A stretch of 8,705 bases of DNA from Candidatus Aerophobota bacterium (GCA_003648815.1 QMPZ01000057.1:1-8705), one strand, 5' to 3'. Counted from the stretch's first letter, positions 1 through 7,677 are shown. A program made the numbers and translations. Notes: generated by a model from the sequence alone, not told the origin.

Positions 1-776
1 GAGCCCCTTTCGATCTCCTTTTTTCTAATGGATCTTAACTCCTGTAAGAAAGCCTCCTTGAGATATTCCATGTCCGGGTGATAGGAAGGTCTCCTTAAAA
101 ATGAACACTTATACACAAGCTTTATCCTCACCTTTCTACCAATCACCCTCGAGTAGACCTCTTTGAAGAAATGCTCCAGCCTCTTCAATCCCTCCAGTCG
201 AACTTTAACCATCCTTGCCCCCAAGCTTACCAATTGCTCGTCCCAGCTTTCAAGGCAGTCATCAACATTTTCCTTCCTGCTCGATAGAAGGAAGTTCCTT
301 TGAGCGAGAACTCTGCTATAAGAGGATTGAAGAGATGGATAATGCAGGTTTAAGAGGGGAAGTCTGGCGTCGAGAAAATCCCTTCTTTCTGAGGGAGGAC
401 CTTTAATTAACTCTAAATCATCCGGGGAAAAGATAACCATCCATAGCCATCGGGAAGAATCCCTCAGACCTACCGGGTGGGAATTTACCTTTCTCACCTT
501 GGGGACTTCCCGACCAAGGGAAAGTTCATAGATGGAGGATCGATCACCCTCAATTCCCTCTCCTTTAAGATAAAGGCTTGTCTGTCCCCATCTAATTAGG
601 TGTCTGTCCGAGCTTGCACGAAAGGAGACCCCATGCCCCAGACAATAAATGGCCTCTAATAAATTTGTCTTTCCCTGCCCATTTTCTCCATAAAAGACAT
701 TTAAGTAAGGACAGAATTCCAGGTTTAGTCGTTTAAAGTTGCGAAAATTAAGTAAGAACAGATTTTTCAGCCACAA
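1..776 (-). CDS. recF: DNA replication and repair protein RecF, N-terminal 258 residues (cut by the window edge)
   Basis: RecF is a cytoplasmic SMC-like ATPase that acts with RecO and RecR to load RecA at gapped DNA. The frame reads open from a TTG start to the first base of the window. Visible features are an N-terminal LxNFRNF strand (residues 8-14), a Walker A loop GENGQGKTN (30-38) and the RecF-typical stretch around FSPDDLELIKGPPSERRDFLD (about 116-136). A WDEQLVSLGA segment follows at 178-187. The TTG start is chosen because it puts the Walker A lysine at residue 36, as in E. coli RecF, and no ATG or GTG lies in frame nearby. RecF is usually about 360 residues, so the ABC signature and Walker B should lie beyond position 1. 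The start is 17 bases after the dnaN stop, the conserved dnaN-recF order. The truncation comes from the window, not from a mutation. Confidence 0.95.
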   Translation of the reverse strand, partial: MWLKNLFLLNFRNFKRLNLEFCPYLNVFYGENGQGKTNLLEAIYCLGHGVSFRASSDRHLIRWGQTSLYLKGEGIEGDRSSIYELSLGREVPKVRKVNSHPVGLRDSSRWLWMVIFSPDDLELIKGPPSERRDFLDARLPLLNLHYPSLQSSYSRVLAQRNFLLSSRKENVDDCLESWDEQLVSLGARMVKVRLEGLKRLEHFFKEVYSRVIGRKVRIKLVYKCSFLRRPSYHPDMEYLKEAFLQELRSIRKKEIERG

Positions 777-782
777 TCTTGA

Positions 783-795
783 TCTCTTATCCTTT
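783..795 (-). promoter_or_regulatory. Weak ribosome-binding region of recF
   Basis: On the minus strand an AAAGGA (795-790) overlaps the dnaN stop codon but lies 13 bases before the TTG, which is a long spacing. A GAGA (786-783) sits at a better distance of 6 bases but is a poor match. A weak site plus a TTG start suggests low RecF translation that may depend on ribosomes finishing dnaN. This is inference from the sequence alone. Confidence 0.4.
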
Positions 796-1897
796 ATCCT
801 TCTTCTATCCTTATGGGCATCACTACGCAAACGTAGTCTTTGTCTTCGGCAGGACGAATGACTCCAGGACTTAAAGGGTCTATCAACTCAAGACGAACTT
901 CTCCCTTCATGTTCTTCAACACGTCAAGAAGATAGGTGTAGTTAAAGCCCACCTTCAGCGCTCCCTCTCCTTCCCTCTTTACGGTAAGCTCCTCCTGGGC
1001 GTATCCCATCTCAGGATTATTAGAGCTGACAAGAAGAGTGTTCTCCTTTAACTCGAATTTGATAAGGCGAGATTTCTCGTCGCTTAGCAAGGAAACCCTC
1101 CTGATGACTCCAAAAAGCTCATCTTTATCGGTCAGGATGGCTACATTGTATTCTTTCGGAATTACCTTCTCATAATCTGGAAATTCCGCCTCGATCAACT
1201 GGGATATCAGGAGGATATCATCTAATTGAAAAAATACTTGATGCTTGCTCAGCCCAATTCTTACCTCTTCTCCCTTACCTAATATGCGCATCAGCTGACG
1301 TAAGGCCCTCAAGGGAACAATGGCCTCAACGGGGGGTATCTCCCTGAAAGAAGATGAAGAAGTTTTGATGAAGGATAGCCTTCTCCCATCAGTGGCCACC
1401 ATTCTCATCTCCCCATCCTTGATGGCCATATATACTCCGTTCAAGCTCGGACGAGTCTCATCTGAGGAGGCGGCGAAGAATGTCTTCTGCACCATCTCCC
1501 TTAAAACCTCCTGGGGAAGGGAAAAGACATTCTCCTTCTCCAGTTTGGGAAGCTCAGGAAATTCGCTTGCCTCAAGACACAAAAGGTGAAATATTGCCCG
1601 TCCACAGGCGATGGTGGCCTTATTGTCAGATACCTCCAGATCCACCCTCGGGGAAGGAGCCTCTCTCATAATCTCGAAGACCTTGCCTCCTGGAAGACAT
1701 ATCCTTCCCTCTTGCAAAATTTTTGCCGAAAAAGATGACTCAATAGTGGTCTCCAGGTTAGTAGCCACCAGCCTTACCTTTTCCCCTTCAGCTATCATCA
1801 ATACGTGCGAGAGGATGGGAAGGGTTGTACTGGTCAGGGCATTTTGAACTACCTGTATTCCCCTTACCAAGTCGACCTTCTCACATTGTATCTTCAT
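794..1897 (-). CDS. dnaN: DNA polymerase III subunit beta (sliding clamp)
   Basis: DnaN forms the ring-shaped homodimer that encircles DNA and tethers the replicative polymerase and many repair proteins. The 367-residue length is normal for the family and allows three clamp domains (about 1-120, 125-246 and 247-367). Recognisable segments are TTLPILSHVL (24-33), ASSDETRPSLNGV (143-155), MVATDGRRLS (166-175), IEAEFPDY (235-242) and FNYTYLLDVL (318-327). The C-terminal VMPIRI (359-364) matches the family motif that helps form the pocket for clamp-binding peptides. The ATG is preceded by AGAGGAC at a suitable distance and gives the usual MKIxCEK-like N-terminus. It lies 11 bases after the xylulokinase stop and 17 bases before recF. 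No dnaA is adjacent upstream, which is unusual for a dnaN-recF pair. Confidence 0.97.
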   Translation of the reverse strand: MKIQCEKVDLVRGIQVVQNALTSTTLPILSHVLMIAEGEKVRLVATNLETTIESSFSAKILQEGRICLPGGKVFEIMREAPSPRVDLEVSDNKATIACGRAIFHLLCLEASEFPELPKLEKENVFSLPQEVLREMVQKTFFAASSDETRPSLNGVYMAIKDGEMRMVATDGRRLSFIKTSSSSFREIPPVEAIVPLRALRQLMRILGKGEEVRIGLSKHQVFFQLDDILLISQLIEAEFPDYEKVIPKEYNVAILTDKDELFGVIRRVSLLSDEKSRLIKFELKENTLLVSSNNPEMGYAQEELTVKREGEGALKVGFNYTYLLDVLKNMKGEVRLELIDPLSPGVIRPAEDKDYVCVVMPIRIEEG

Positions 1898-1908
1898 ATT
1901 TGTCCTCT

Positions 1909-3447
1909 TTAGCTTACTTCCTCCACTACCTGGCTTACCTGGGAAAAGCTTTTCTTTAAGCTTGGATAAAGTGAGCGATAAATTTTGTAGTACTTATCAT
2001 ATATGCGAACCTCTTTTTCTTGGGGAAAGATGCGTTCGGTGATCCTGATTGTCTGCTCACAGGCCTCCTGGACGTCTTTGTAGACTCCCACTCCCACACC
2101 AGCCAGAAGAGCCGCTCCAAAAGCTGCACCTTCGGTGACGTTTATCGTAACCAGCTCCAGGTTATACACATCAGCCTGAATCTTTCGCCATAGCGGTGAA
2201 CGAGCTCCACCTCCTGAAGCCCTTACCTCCTTGACAGGAATTTTAAGGTCCTTGATTATCTCAAGGGAATCCCTTAATCCGTAGCAGACTCCTTCCATGA
2301 TGGATCTGATCAGATGTGCTTTTCTGTGTCTTAAGGTAAGTCCAAAAAAGACCCCTTTAGCATTGGGATCAGCATGAGGTGTCCTTTCCCCAGCCAGATA
2401 TGGTAAAAAGATCAAACCCTCACATCCCGCCTCTACCGTAGAAGCCTTTTGAGTTAATACCTCATAAGGGTCCAGCCCTTCTTTCCTTGCCTTATCTATC
2501 TCCTCAGCAGCGAGAGTGTCCCGAAACCATCGTAGCGATCCTCCAGCCGAAAGCATCACCCCCATAATATGCCACTTACCGGGCACGGCATGACAGAAAG
2601 TATGTACTCTTCCCTCCGGGTCAACCTTCACCTCATCGCTGAAGGCAAAGACGACTCCAGAGGTGCCAATGGTCGAGGAAATTATCCCTTCCTTGACGAT
2701 ACCACTTCCCACGGCCTGTGCTGCTTGATCGCCTCCTCCACCCACCACTGGCGTTCCCGCCTTAAGTCCAGTAAGATGGGAGATCTGACGAGAGATCTTG
2801 CCACTGACCACTGGAGACTCATAGCATTCGGGCATAAAATCCTTGTCGATATCCAGTTCCTCTAAAACTTCCTCAGACCATCTTCTTCCCCTCACATCCA
2901 AAAGAAGAGTTCCGGAGGCATCTGAGACCTCCGTGGCAAAGCTTCCCGTCAGCCTGAAGCGAACGTAGTCCTTGGGAAGCAATATCTTGAATATCCTCTC
3001 GTAAAGGTGGGGTTCGTTATCCCTTACCCAGATTATTTTGCCGGCAGTAAAACCCGTAAGAGCGGGATTCGAGGTAAGTTCAATGAGCCGCTTTTTCCCA
3101 ATTTTCTCGGTGATATACTCACACTGTCTGGCCGTCCTCTGATCACACCAGAGAATGCAAGGGCGAAGAACCTTGTGGTCTTTCCCAACCAACACCGCCC
3201 CGTGCATCTGTCCGGAAAGACCAATTCCTTTGATCTCCTCCTTCTTGACTCCGGATTTAGCCAGCACCTCCTTGATCGACTCCACAGTAGCAGTCCACCA
3301 GTCTTCTGGATCTTGCTCAGCCCAATTAGGTCGAGGCGTATAAAGGGGATATTCCTTTACCGAGCTACAGACGACTTTTCCCGTCTCGTCGATCAGGAGC
3401 GTCTTCGTGCCCGTTGTCCCCACATCTATGCCCATTAAATATGCCAT
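1909..3447 (-). CDS. xylB: Xylulokinase (FGGY carbohydrate kinase)
   Basis: FGGY kinases transfer phosphate from ATP to sugars or polyols; XylB makes D-xylulose 5-phosphate, which enters the pentose phosphate pathway. The 512-residue length fits. The N-terminal nucleotide-binding motif is MGIDVGTTGTK (5-15) with Asp8. The xylulokinase-type substrate motif SGQMHG lies at 78-83, followed by LWCDQRT (99-105). The probable catalytic base is Asp240 in GGGGDQAA. The second FGGY domain shows LPYLAGERTPHAD (348-360) and SGGGARSPLW (411-420). The motif set argues for xylulose or a close ketose rather than glycerol or gluconate, but substrate is hard to fix in this family. ATG at 3447 is preferred over an in-frame ATG at 3435 because a GAGAG-like ribosome site lies before the former and none before the latter. 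It follows the second oxidoreductase by 18 bases and ends 11 bases before dnaN. Confidence 0.93.
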   Translation of the reverse strand: MAYLMGIDVGTTGTKTLLIDETGKVVCSSVKEYPLYTPRPNWAEQDPEDWWTATVESIKEVLAKSGVKKEEIKGIGLSGQMHGAVLVGKDHKVLRPCILWCDQRTARQCEYITEKIGKKRLIELTSNPALTGFTAGKIIWVRDNEPHLYERIFKILLPKDYVRFRLTGSFATEVSDASGTLLLDVRGRRWSEEVLEELDIDKDFMPECYESPVVSGKISRQISHLTGLKAGTPVVGGGGDQAAQAVGSGIVKEGIISSTIGTSGVVFAFSDEVKVDPEGRVHTFCHAVPGKWHIMGVMLSAGGSLRWFRDTLAAEEIDKARKEGLDPYEVLTQKASTVEAGCEGLIFLPYLAGERTPHADPNAKGVFFGLTLRHRKAHLIRSIMEGVCYGLRDSLEIIKDLKIPVKEVRASGGGARSPLWRKIQADVYNLELVTINVTEGAAFGAALLAGVGVGVYKDVQEACEQTIRITERIFPQEKEVRIYDKYYKIYRSLYPSLKKSFSQVSQVVEEVS

Positions 3448-3465
3448 TGCTCATCTCTCTTACTT

Positions 3466-4617
3466 CTATATCCTCACCCATCTTCCTTCCCGAGAAGACC
3501 TGTCCATAGCCTCCAGAACCTCCTGACACTTTAGTCCATCCACAAAGTTCGGGGTAGGCATTCTGTCTTCCGCGATATCCTCCAAAAGGTCATGAATCTG
3601 GTGGACCATGGCATGTTCCCAGCCGATGATGTGCCCTGATGGCCACCAGGCCTTAAGATAAGGATGGGACTCCTCGGTGACCAGGATGGTCCTGAATCCC
3701 TGCTCATAATCCTTATCCTCCCGGGAGAAGAACTGAAGCTCGTTCAACCTTTCCAGATCGAAAAAGATGCTTCCCTTGCTCCCATTAATTTCGATGCGCT
3801 GGCAGTTCTTGCGACCTGGAGCAAGTCTTGTCACCTCAAAGCTTCCCAGGGCTCCATTTTTAAACTCAGCTATGGCGATGGCGGCATCGTCCACGGTCAC
3901 CTCTCCCATCTTTCCTCCTGCCCTGGCCGTAAGACCGGTCACGTAAGAAGCCTCGGGTCTTTCCTTGATGAAGGTCTTGGTAGCACAGGTAACCCTTTCA
4001 AACTCACCTACCAGAAACCTTGCCAGGTCAATGATGTGAGCGCCAAGGTCGCCCAGGGCACCTGAGCCAGCGAACTCCTTTCTCAACCGCCAGACCAGGG
4101 GAAAGTTGGGGTCCACAATCCAGTCCTGAAGGTAGGTGGCCCTGAAGTGATAAATCCTTCCCAAAGCTCCCTCTTCGATCAGTTTCCTGGCTAAAGCGAT
4201 AGCTGGAACCCTTCGATAGTTAAAGCCGATCATATGCTTTATTCCTGCCTTCTCCGCTGCTTCCAGCATCTCCCTGGCTTCATCCAGGTTCATCGCCATG
4301 GGCTTTTCGCAAAGAATATGTTTTCCTGCCTTTGCTGCGGCTATGGCTATATCCTTGTGCAGGTTAACCGGGGTGGAGATATCCACAAGGTCTATATCGT
4401 CCCTCTGGATGAGCTTTTCCCAGGAGGTCTCATAACTTTGCCAGCCATAAATCTTAGCCGCTTTAGCCACCTCATCCTCTGTCCTTCCACATATAGCCTT
4501 CATCACCGGGACTGCTTTCATGGAGCTGAAGAACATAGCTACATCCCGGTAAGCGTGACTGTGAGCCTTTCCCATAAACTTATAACCAACCAGACCTACT
4601 CTAATTTCCTTTGGCAT
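3466..4617 (-). CDS. Gfo/Idh/MocA family sugar or polyol dehydrogenase (second of two)
   Basis: This is a cytoplasmic NAD(P)-dependent oxidoreductase that probably oxidises or reduces a hydroxyl of a sugar or cyclitol. An N-terminal Rossmann fold (about 1-125) carries VGLVGYKFMGKAHSHAY (7-23), DISTP (79-83) and the family hallmark CEKPMA (103-108) with Lys105. The C-terminal substrate domain contains FNYRRVPA (132-139), ATYLQDW (160-166) and GDLGAHIIDL (189-198), where Asp190 and His194 are likely catalytic. The WPSGHIIGWEHAM region near residues 318-330 is typical of a subfamily often found in sugar operons beside TIM-barrel isomerases. An AGGAGG site at 4627-4622 begins on the last base of the upstream stop codon, which fixes the ATG. 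It differs clearly from its neighbour at 4628-5713, so it is not a recent tandem duplicate. Such genes are often labelled inositol 2-dehydrogenase, but the substrate cannot be read from the sequence. Confidence 0.9.
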   Translation of the reverse strand: MPKEIRVGLVGYKFMGKAHSHAYRDVAMFFSSMKAVPVMKAICGRTEDEVAKAAKIYGWQSYETSWEKLIQRDDIDLVDISTPVNLHKDIAIAAAKAGKHILCEKPMAMNLDEAREMLEAAEKAGIKHMIGFNYRRVPAIALARKLIEEGALGRIYHFRATYLQDWIVDPNFPLVWRLRKEFAGSGALGDLGAHIIDLARFLVGEFERVTCATKTFIKERPEASYVTGLTARAGGKMGEVTVDDAAIAIAEFKNGALGSFEVTRLAPGRKNCQRIEINGSKGSIFFDLERLNELQFFSREDKDYEQGFRTILVTEESHPYLKAWWPSGHIIGWEHAMVHQIHDLLEDIAEDRMPTPNFVDGLKCQEVLEAMDRSSREGRWVRI

Positions 4618-4627
4618 AAAACCTCCT

Positions 4628-5713
4628 TTATACTTGAAGCTCTATGGCCTTTCCCTTTTCTGCGGAGCAGTAGATGGCCTCGATGATCTTCACCACGTTG
4701 AGTATCTCCTCAGGTTTGGTGATGGGCTGCTTATCTTCCTTTATGCAGCGGATAAAATGAGAAAGCTCGTCCTGATAGGGGTCTGTGGTAGAAAGCCGAG
4801 GATGAATATCGACCAGATCCCCATCCTCTTCCTTGTAGATAGTGAGTTCGCCGGGAAATCTTTCACCTGCAGCAAGGGACATTTTAGCTCCTCCCTTGGT
4901 GCCGAAAAGTGAGATAGAAGAGCCTGTCTCAGAGTTGCCAGCCCAACTTGCCTCCAGGAAAAGGGTCGAGCCATTTTCAAATTTGATAAAGGCACTGGCC
5001 AAATCCTCCACATCAAAGGTTCCCGTGAATTTGTCTCCCTTTCTGGTGAGAAGAGGTGGCCAGCCACCGTCGACTGCCTGATCCTTAAACTTATTATAGG
5101 TTGAACCAACCACAAGCTGAGGCTCAGGAGAACCCATAAACCACAGACTAAGATCAAGGATGTGAACTCCCACATCGATCAAAGGTCCCCCTCCAGAAAG
5201 CTTTTTGGTGGTAAACCAACCGCCAAGCCCGGGAATCCCCCTTCTTCTAAGATAGCTCGCCTTCGCATAGTATATCTCCCCCAGTTCTCCTCGGTCGATA
5301 AACTTTCTCAAACTCCTGGATGGAGGGCCAAAACGATGACAGAAGCCCACCATAAATTTTTTACCCGATCTTTCCACCTCCTCCAGGATTCTTTCCGCCT
5401 CTGGAACATTTATAGCTACGGGCTTCTCACAGAGAACGTGTTTTCCAGCTTTCAAGGAGGCTATGGCCTGTTCGGCATGTAAGAAGTTGGGAGTGCAGAT
5501 GTTTACTGCCTCAATCTCTTCTTCTTTTAAAAGGTCTTGATAGTTGGTGTAGAATCTGGGAACGTCGAACTTCTTTGCCACCTCCTTTAGCTTGGTTTCG
5601 TTGACGTCCGAGATGGCTACAACCTCTGCCTCCTCCATCTTTTGATAGGCAGGAAGATAAGCGAACTGAACAATTCCCCCTGCTCCGATTATACCCACTT
5701 TCACCTTTTCCAT
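4628..5713 (-). CDS. Gfo/Idh/MocA family oxidoreductase (first of two)
   Basis: This is a 361-residue NAD(P)-dependent dehydrogenase of the glucose-fructose oxidoreductase/inositol dehydrogenase superfamily. The Rossmann fold shows VGIIGAGGI (6-14), an acidic residue Asp36 at the end of the second strand that favours NAD over NADP, NICTPN (71-76) and CEKPVA (95-100) with Lys97. The substrate domain contains GFCHRFGP (123-130), GGGPLIDVGVHILDL (174-188) with probable catalytic Asp180 and His184, and a beta-sheet half with DVEDLASAFIKFENG. The start has AGGAGG five bases upstream. It lies 38 bases after the isomerase gene, the widest gap in the window, and 10 bases before the second oxidoreductase. 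Having two dissimilar members next to an isomerase suggests a pathway with one oxidation and one later reduction. The substrate is unassigned. Confidence 0.9.
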   Translation of the reverse strand: MEKVKVGIIGAGGIVQFAYLPAYQKMEEAEVVAISDVNETKLKEVAKKFDVPRFYTNYQDLLKEEEIEAVNICTPNFLHAEQAIASLKAGKHVLCEKPVAINVPEAERILEEVERSGKKFMVGFCHRFGPPSRSLRKFIDRGELGEIYYAKASYLRRRGIPGLGGWFTTKKLSGGGPLIDVGVHILDLSLWFMGSPEPQLVVGSTYNKFKDQAVDGGWPPLLTRKGDKFTGTFDVEDLASAFIKFENGSTLFLEASWAGNSETGSSISLFGTKGGAKMSLAAGERFPGELTIYKEEDGDLVDIHPRLSTTDPYQDELSHFIRCIKEDKQPITKPEEILNVVKIIEAIYCSAEKGKAIELQV

Positions 5714-5751
5714 CTTTCCCTCCTATTTACTGTTCAATTCACACCTTCATT

Positions 5752-6714
5752 CTACGCCCACCACATCTTTCCCAACTTTTCCCTGAGTATGATATCCTTC
5801 AAGAACTTAACTGCTTTCTCAAGACCTTCCTTAGCTGACATTAAACTATCCTCATGTTCAATGCTTAAGACATAATCGTAGCCCACCAATCTCAAGGTGC
5901 TGACAAAGTCCTTCCAGAAATCATCGCTGTGTCCGTATCCTACCGTTCTGAAGATCCAGGACCTGTTTATCTCATCGGAATAAGGCTTGGTATCAAGCAC
6001 CCCGTTTACGGAGCAGTTAAGAGGATCTATGCGGGTATCCTTGGCATGAACGTGGTATATGGCATCACCCAACTTTCTTGCCGCTGCTATAGGGTCTATT
6101 CCCTGCCAGAAGAGGTGAGAGGGGTCAAAATTACAGCCAATTTCCTCGCCGGCAGCCTCCCTTAACTTGAGGAGCTTTTCCGGACAGTATACTGCATCTC
6201 CGGGATGCATTTCCAGACATATTTTCACCTTATGCTCTCGGGCAAACTTAGCTGTCTCCTTCCAGTAGGGAATGATCTTTTTCTCCCACTGCCACTTTAT
6301 TATCTCGGAATAATAAGGTGGCCAGGGGCAGGTCACCCAATTCGGGTATTTGTCGGAGTCCGAAGCACCTGGGCAGCCGGCAAAACAATTTATTCTATCC
6401 ACCCCTAACCTTTCCGCCAAAAGAATTGTCTCATTGATGGTCTTTCTGTGCTTTTTAGCGAAGGACTCATCAGGATGCAGGGGATTGCCATGGCAGCTTA
6501 AGGCACTGATGAAAAGATTATGCTCCTCTATCAGCCTTTTGAAATCCTTAAGCTTTTTCTCATCCTCTAACAGAAGGGAGGGATTGCAATGGGCATCTCC
6601 CACAAAATTTCCCGTGCCTATTTCCACCGCCTCGAGTCCAAGCTCGGCGATGATGTCCAGGGCCTTCTCCAGGCTCTGATCCTGAAATAAAGCTGTGAGA
6701 ACTCCTAACTTCAT
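5752..6714 (-). CDS. Sugar phosphate isomerase/epimerase family protein (xylose isomerase-like TIM barrel)
   Basis: This 320-residue protein belongs to the AP endonuclease family 2/xylose isomerase-like TIM-barrel superfamily, which includes inositol-pathway enzymes such as IolE and IolI and several keto-sugar epimerases. The N-terminus MKLGVLTALF is a first barrel strand, followed by LGLEAVEIGTG (25-35). Candidate divalent-metal ligands are Glu168 (CLEMHPGD), Asp197 with His200 (NFDPSHL), His223 (HVHAKD) and Glu286 (SIEHED). That set is complete, so the protein should be catalytically active. A strong AGGAGG (6725-6720) sits five bases before the ATG. It follows the ABC permease by 16 bases and precedes two Gfo/Idh/MocA genes, its common partners. 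Despite the family name the substrate need not be phosphorylated. Epimerase, isomerase, dehydratase and beta-eliminase activities are all known in this fold, and the sequence does not decide among them. Confidence 0.88.
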   Translation of the reverse strand: MKLGVLTALFQDQSLEKALDIIAELGLEAVEIGTGNFVGDAHCNPSLLLEDEKKLKDFKRLIEEHNLFISALSCHGNPLHPDESFAKKHRKTINETILLAERLGVDRINCFAGCPGASDSDKYPNWVTCPWPPYYSEIIKWQWEKKIIPYWKETAKFAREHKVKICLEMHPGDAVYCPEKLLKLREAAGEEIGCNFDPSHLFWQGIDPIAAARKLGDAIYHVHAKDTRIDPLNCSVNGVLDTKPYSDEINRSWIFRTVGYGHSDDFWKDFVSTLRLVGYDYVLSIEHEDSLMSAKEGLEKAVKFLKDIILREKLGKMWWA

Positions 6715-6730
6715 CTTTGCCTCCTTTCTC

Positions 6731-7672
6731 TTAGACTGACCTTATCTCCTGCTTCATAAAGACCACATAAGAGATGGCAAAACATATAAGCATTAAGGCT
6801 ATCAGGGTTACAATCTGTGGCCAGACAATCATAAGGCTCTGGCTTAAGGACAGGGGCGTGGGAATGAGCTCCCTTGTTTCCGCGGGAAATACCAGACCTA
6901 AGGTGCGCACTGAAGGGTTGAGCACGACGTTCACAGTCTCCCCGTAAAGGGTCATCGGTGAGATTCTCATAATCATATTCTGAACCTGAGTATGCTTTAA
7001 GATTACCTCTTCGGTAACTTCCTTGGTGATCGGCGAGACGTAATCGGCAATCACGTTGGCAAACATGTACAGGAAAAAGGTGAAGAAAAACCAGACCGCT
7101 ATCGAGGTAAGAGCAGAGGTGGTTGTCCTTCTAAACAAGACAGAAAAGAGAATTCCTAAGCTTAAGTAGAAACCCGCATAGATGACGCTCATCAAAAAGA
7201 ATACAGCTAATCTTGAAAGCTCTGCTCCCTCGGGAAGGATACCAAGCATATGAAGCTCCAACCCCAGAACAATTAGAAGAATGCTGACAAAGATTAGGGC
7301 AATGGTGGCCAGCCCCGAGAGGAACTTTCCGTTGATGAGGGAGTCCCGGAAAAGTGGCTGCGATAGGACCAGGCTTATCGTCCCTCTGGAGTGCTCGCTA
7401 TTTATGGCATCAAATCCAAAGATAATCCCTAACAGAGGAGCGAAGAGACTGAGAAAGGAGACAAAAGAAGGAAGAGATCGACTATAAGAGGTAAAGAGCC
7501 TGAGAAAGAGAAATTCCGTAGGGGTCTCCTCTGGTTTTGCCATAATAGCCTGACTGCTCAGATAGGCGGTGAAAACTCCAATAAGGCAGATGAGGATGAA
7601 CAGTAGCAAGAACCTTCTACTTCCAAAATTGTCCGCCAGTTCCTTCCAAAATACCGCGAAAAGCCCATACAT
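6731..7672 (-). CDS. ABC-2 type transporter permease (NosY-like)
   Basis: This is an integral membrane subunit of an ABC exporter or membrane-remodelling complex, expected to pair with the ATPase encoded just upstream. Six hydrophobic segments are visible at about residues 20-40, 70-89, 119-141, 155-179, 185-208 and 283-306. Between the second and third lies a cytoplasmic stretch FDAINSEHSRGTISLVLSQP (87-106), followed by R109 and NGKF. This is the coupling-region pattern of NosY/ABC-2 permeases. A larger extracytoplasmic loop (about 209-282) separates the last two segments. The gene starts five bases after the ATPase stop and uses an AAGGGGG ribosome site that overlaps the end of the ATPase gene. 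The transported substrate is unknown. The architecture points to export or insertion work rather than sugar import. Confidence 0.87.
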   Translation of the reverse strand: MYGLFAVFWKELADNFGSRRFLLLFILICLIGVFTAYLSSQAIMAKPEETPTEFLFLRLFTSYSRSLPSFVSFLSLFAPLLGIIFGFDAINSEHSRGTISLVLSQPLFRDSLINGKFLSGLATIALIFVSILLIVLGLELHMLGILPEGAELSRLAVFFLMSVIYAGFYLSLGILFSVLFRRTTTSALTSIAVWFFFTFFLYMFANVIADYVSPITKEVTEEVILKHTQVQNMIMRISPMTLYGETVNVVLNPSVRTLGLVFPAETRELIPTPLSLSQSLMIVWPQIVTLIALMLICFAISYVVFMKQEIRSV

Positions 7673-7677
7673 CTCAA

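Noticed and set aside
215..406. 63-codon open frame on the plus strand near the window start
   Set aside because: It is antisense to the RecF frame, which carries conserved motifs through this whole stretch.
1990..2015. Possible -10 box (TATGAT on the minus strand) near the end of xylB that could drive dnaN
   Set aside because: I could not find a convincing -35 element at the right spacing. AT-rich coding sequence gives such hexamers by chance, so I did not list a promoter.
3007..3438. 143-codon open frame on the plus strand
   Set aside because: It lies wholly antisense to the conserved N-terminal part of xylulokinase and shows no recognisable family. Its openness follows from codon use on the other strand.
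3664..4065. 133-codon open frame on the plus strand
   Set aside because: It is antisense to the substrate domain of the second oxidoreductase, and its translation looks like no protein family.
4234..4686. 150-codon open frame on the plus strand spanning the junction of the two oxidoreductases
   Set aside because: It is antisense to two well-supported genes, with Cys- and Leu-rich composition and no domain pattern. I treat it as a chance frame.
4741..5175. 144-codon open frame on the minus strand in another phase inside the first oxidoreductase
   Set aside because: The conserved DVGVHILDL and later strands of the oxidoreductase run in the other phase through the same bases. There is no sign of a frameshift or of an overlapping gene.
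5714..5751. The widest gap (38 bases), checked for a terminator, operator or promoter
   Set aside because: It holds only a Shine-Dalgarno sequence and an imperfect inverted pattern (TGTGAATTGAACA). There is no GC-rich hairpin with a T-run and no clear operator symmetry.
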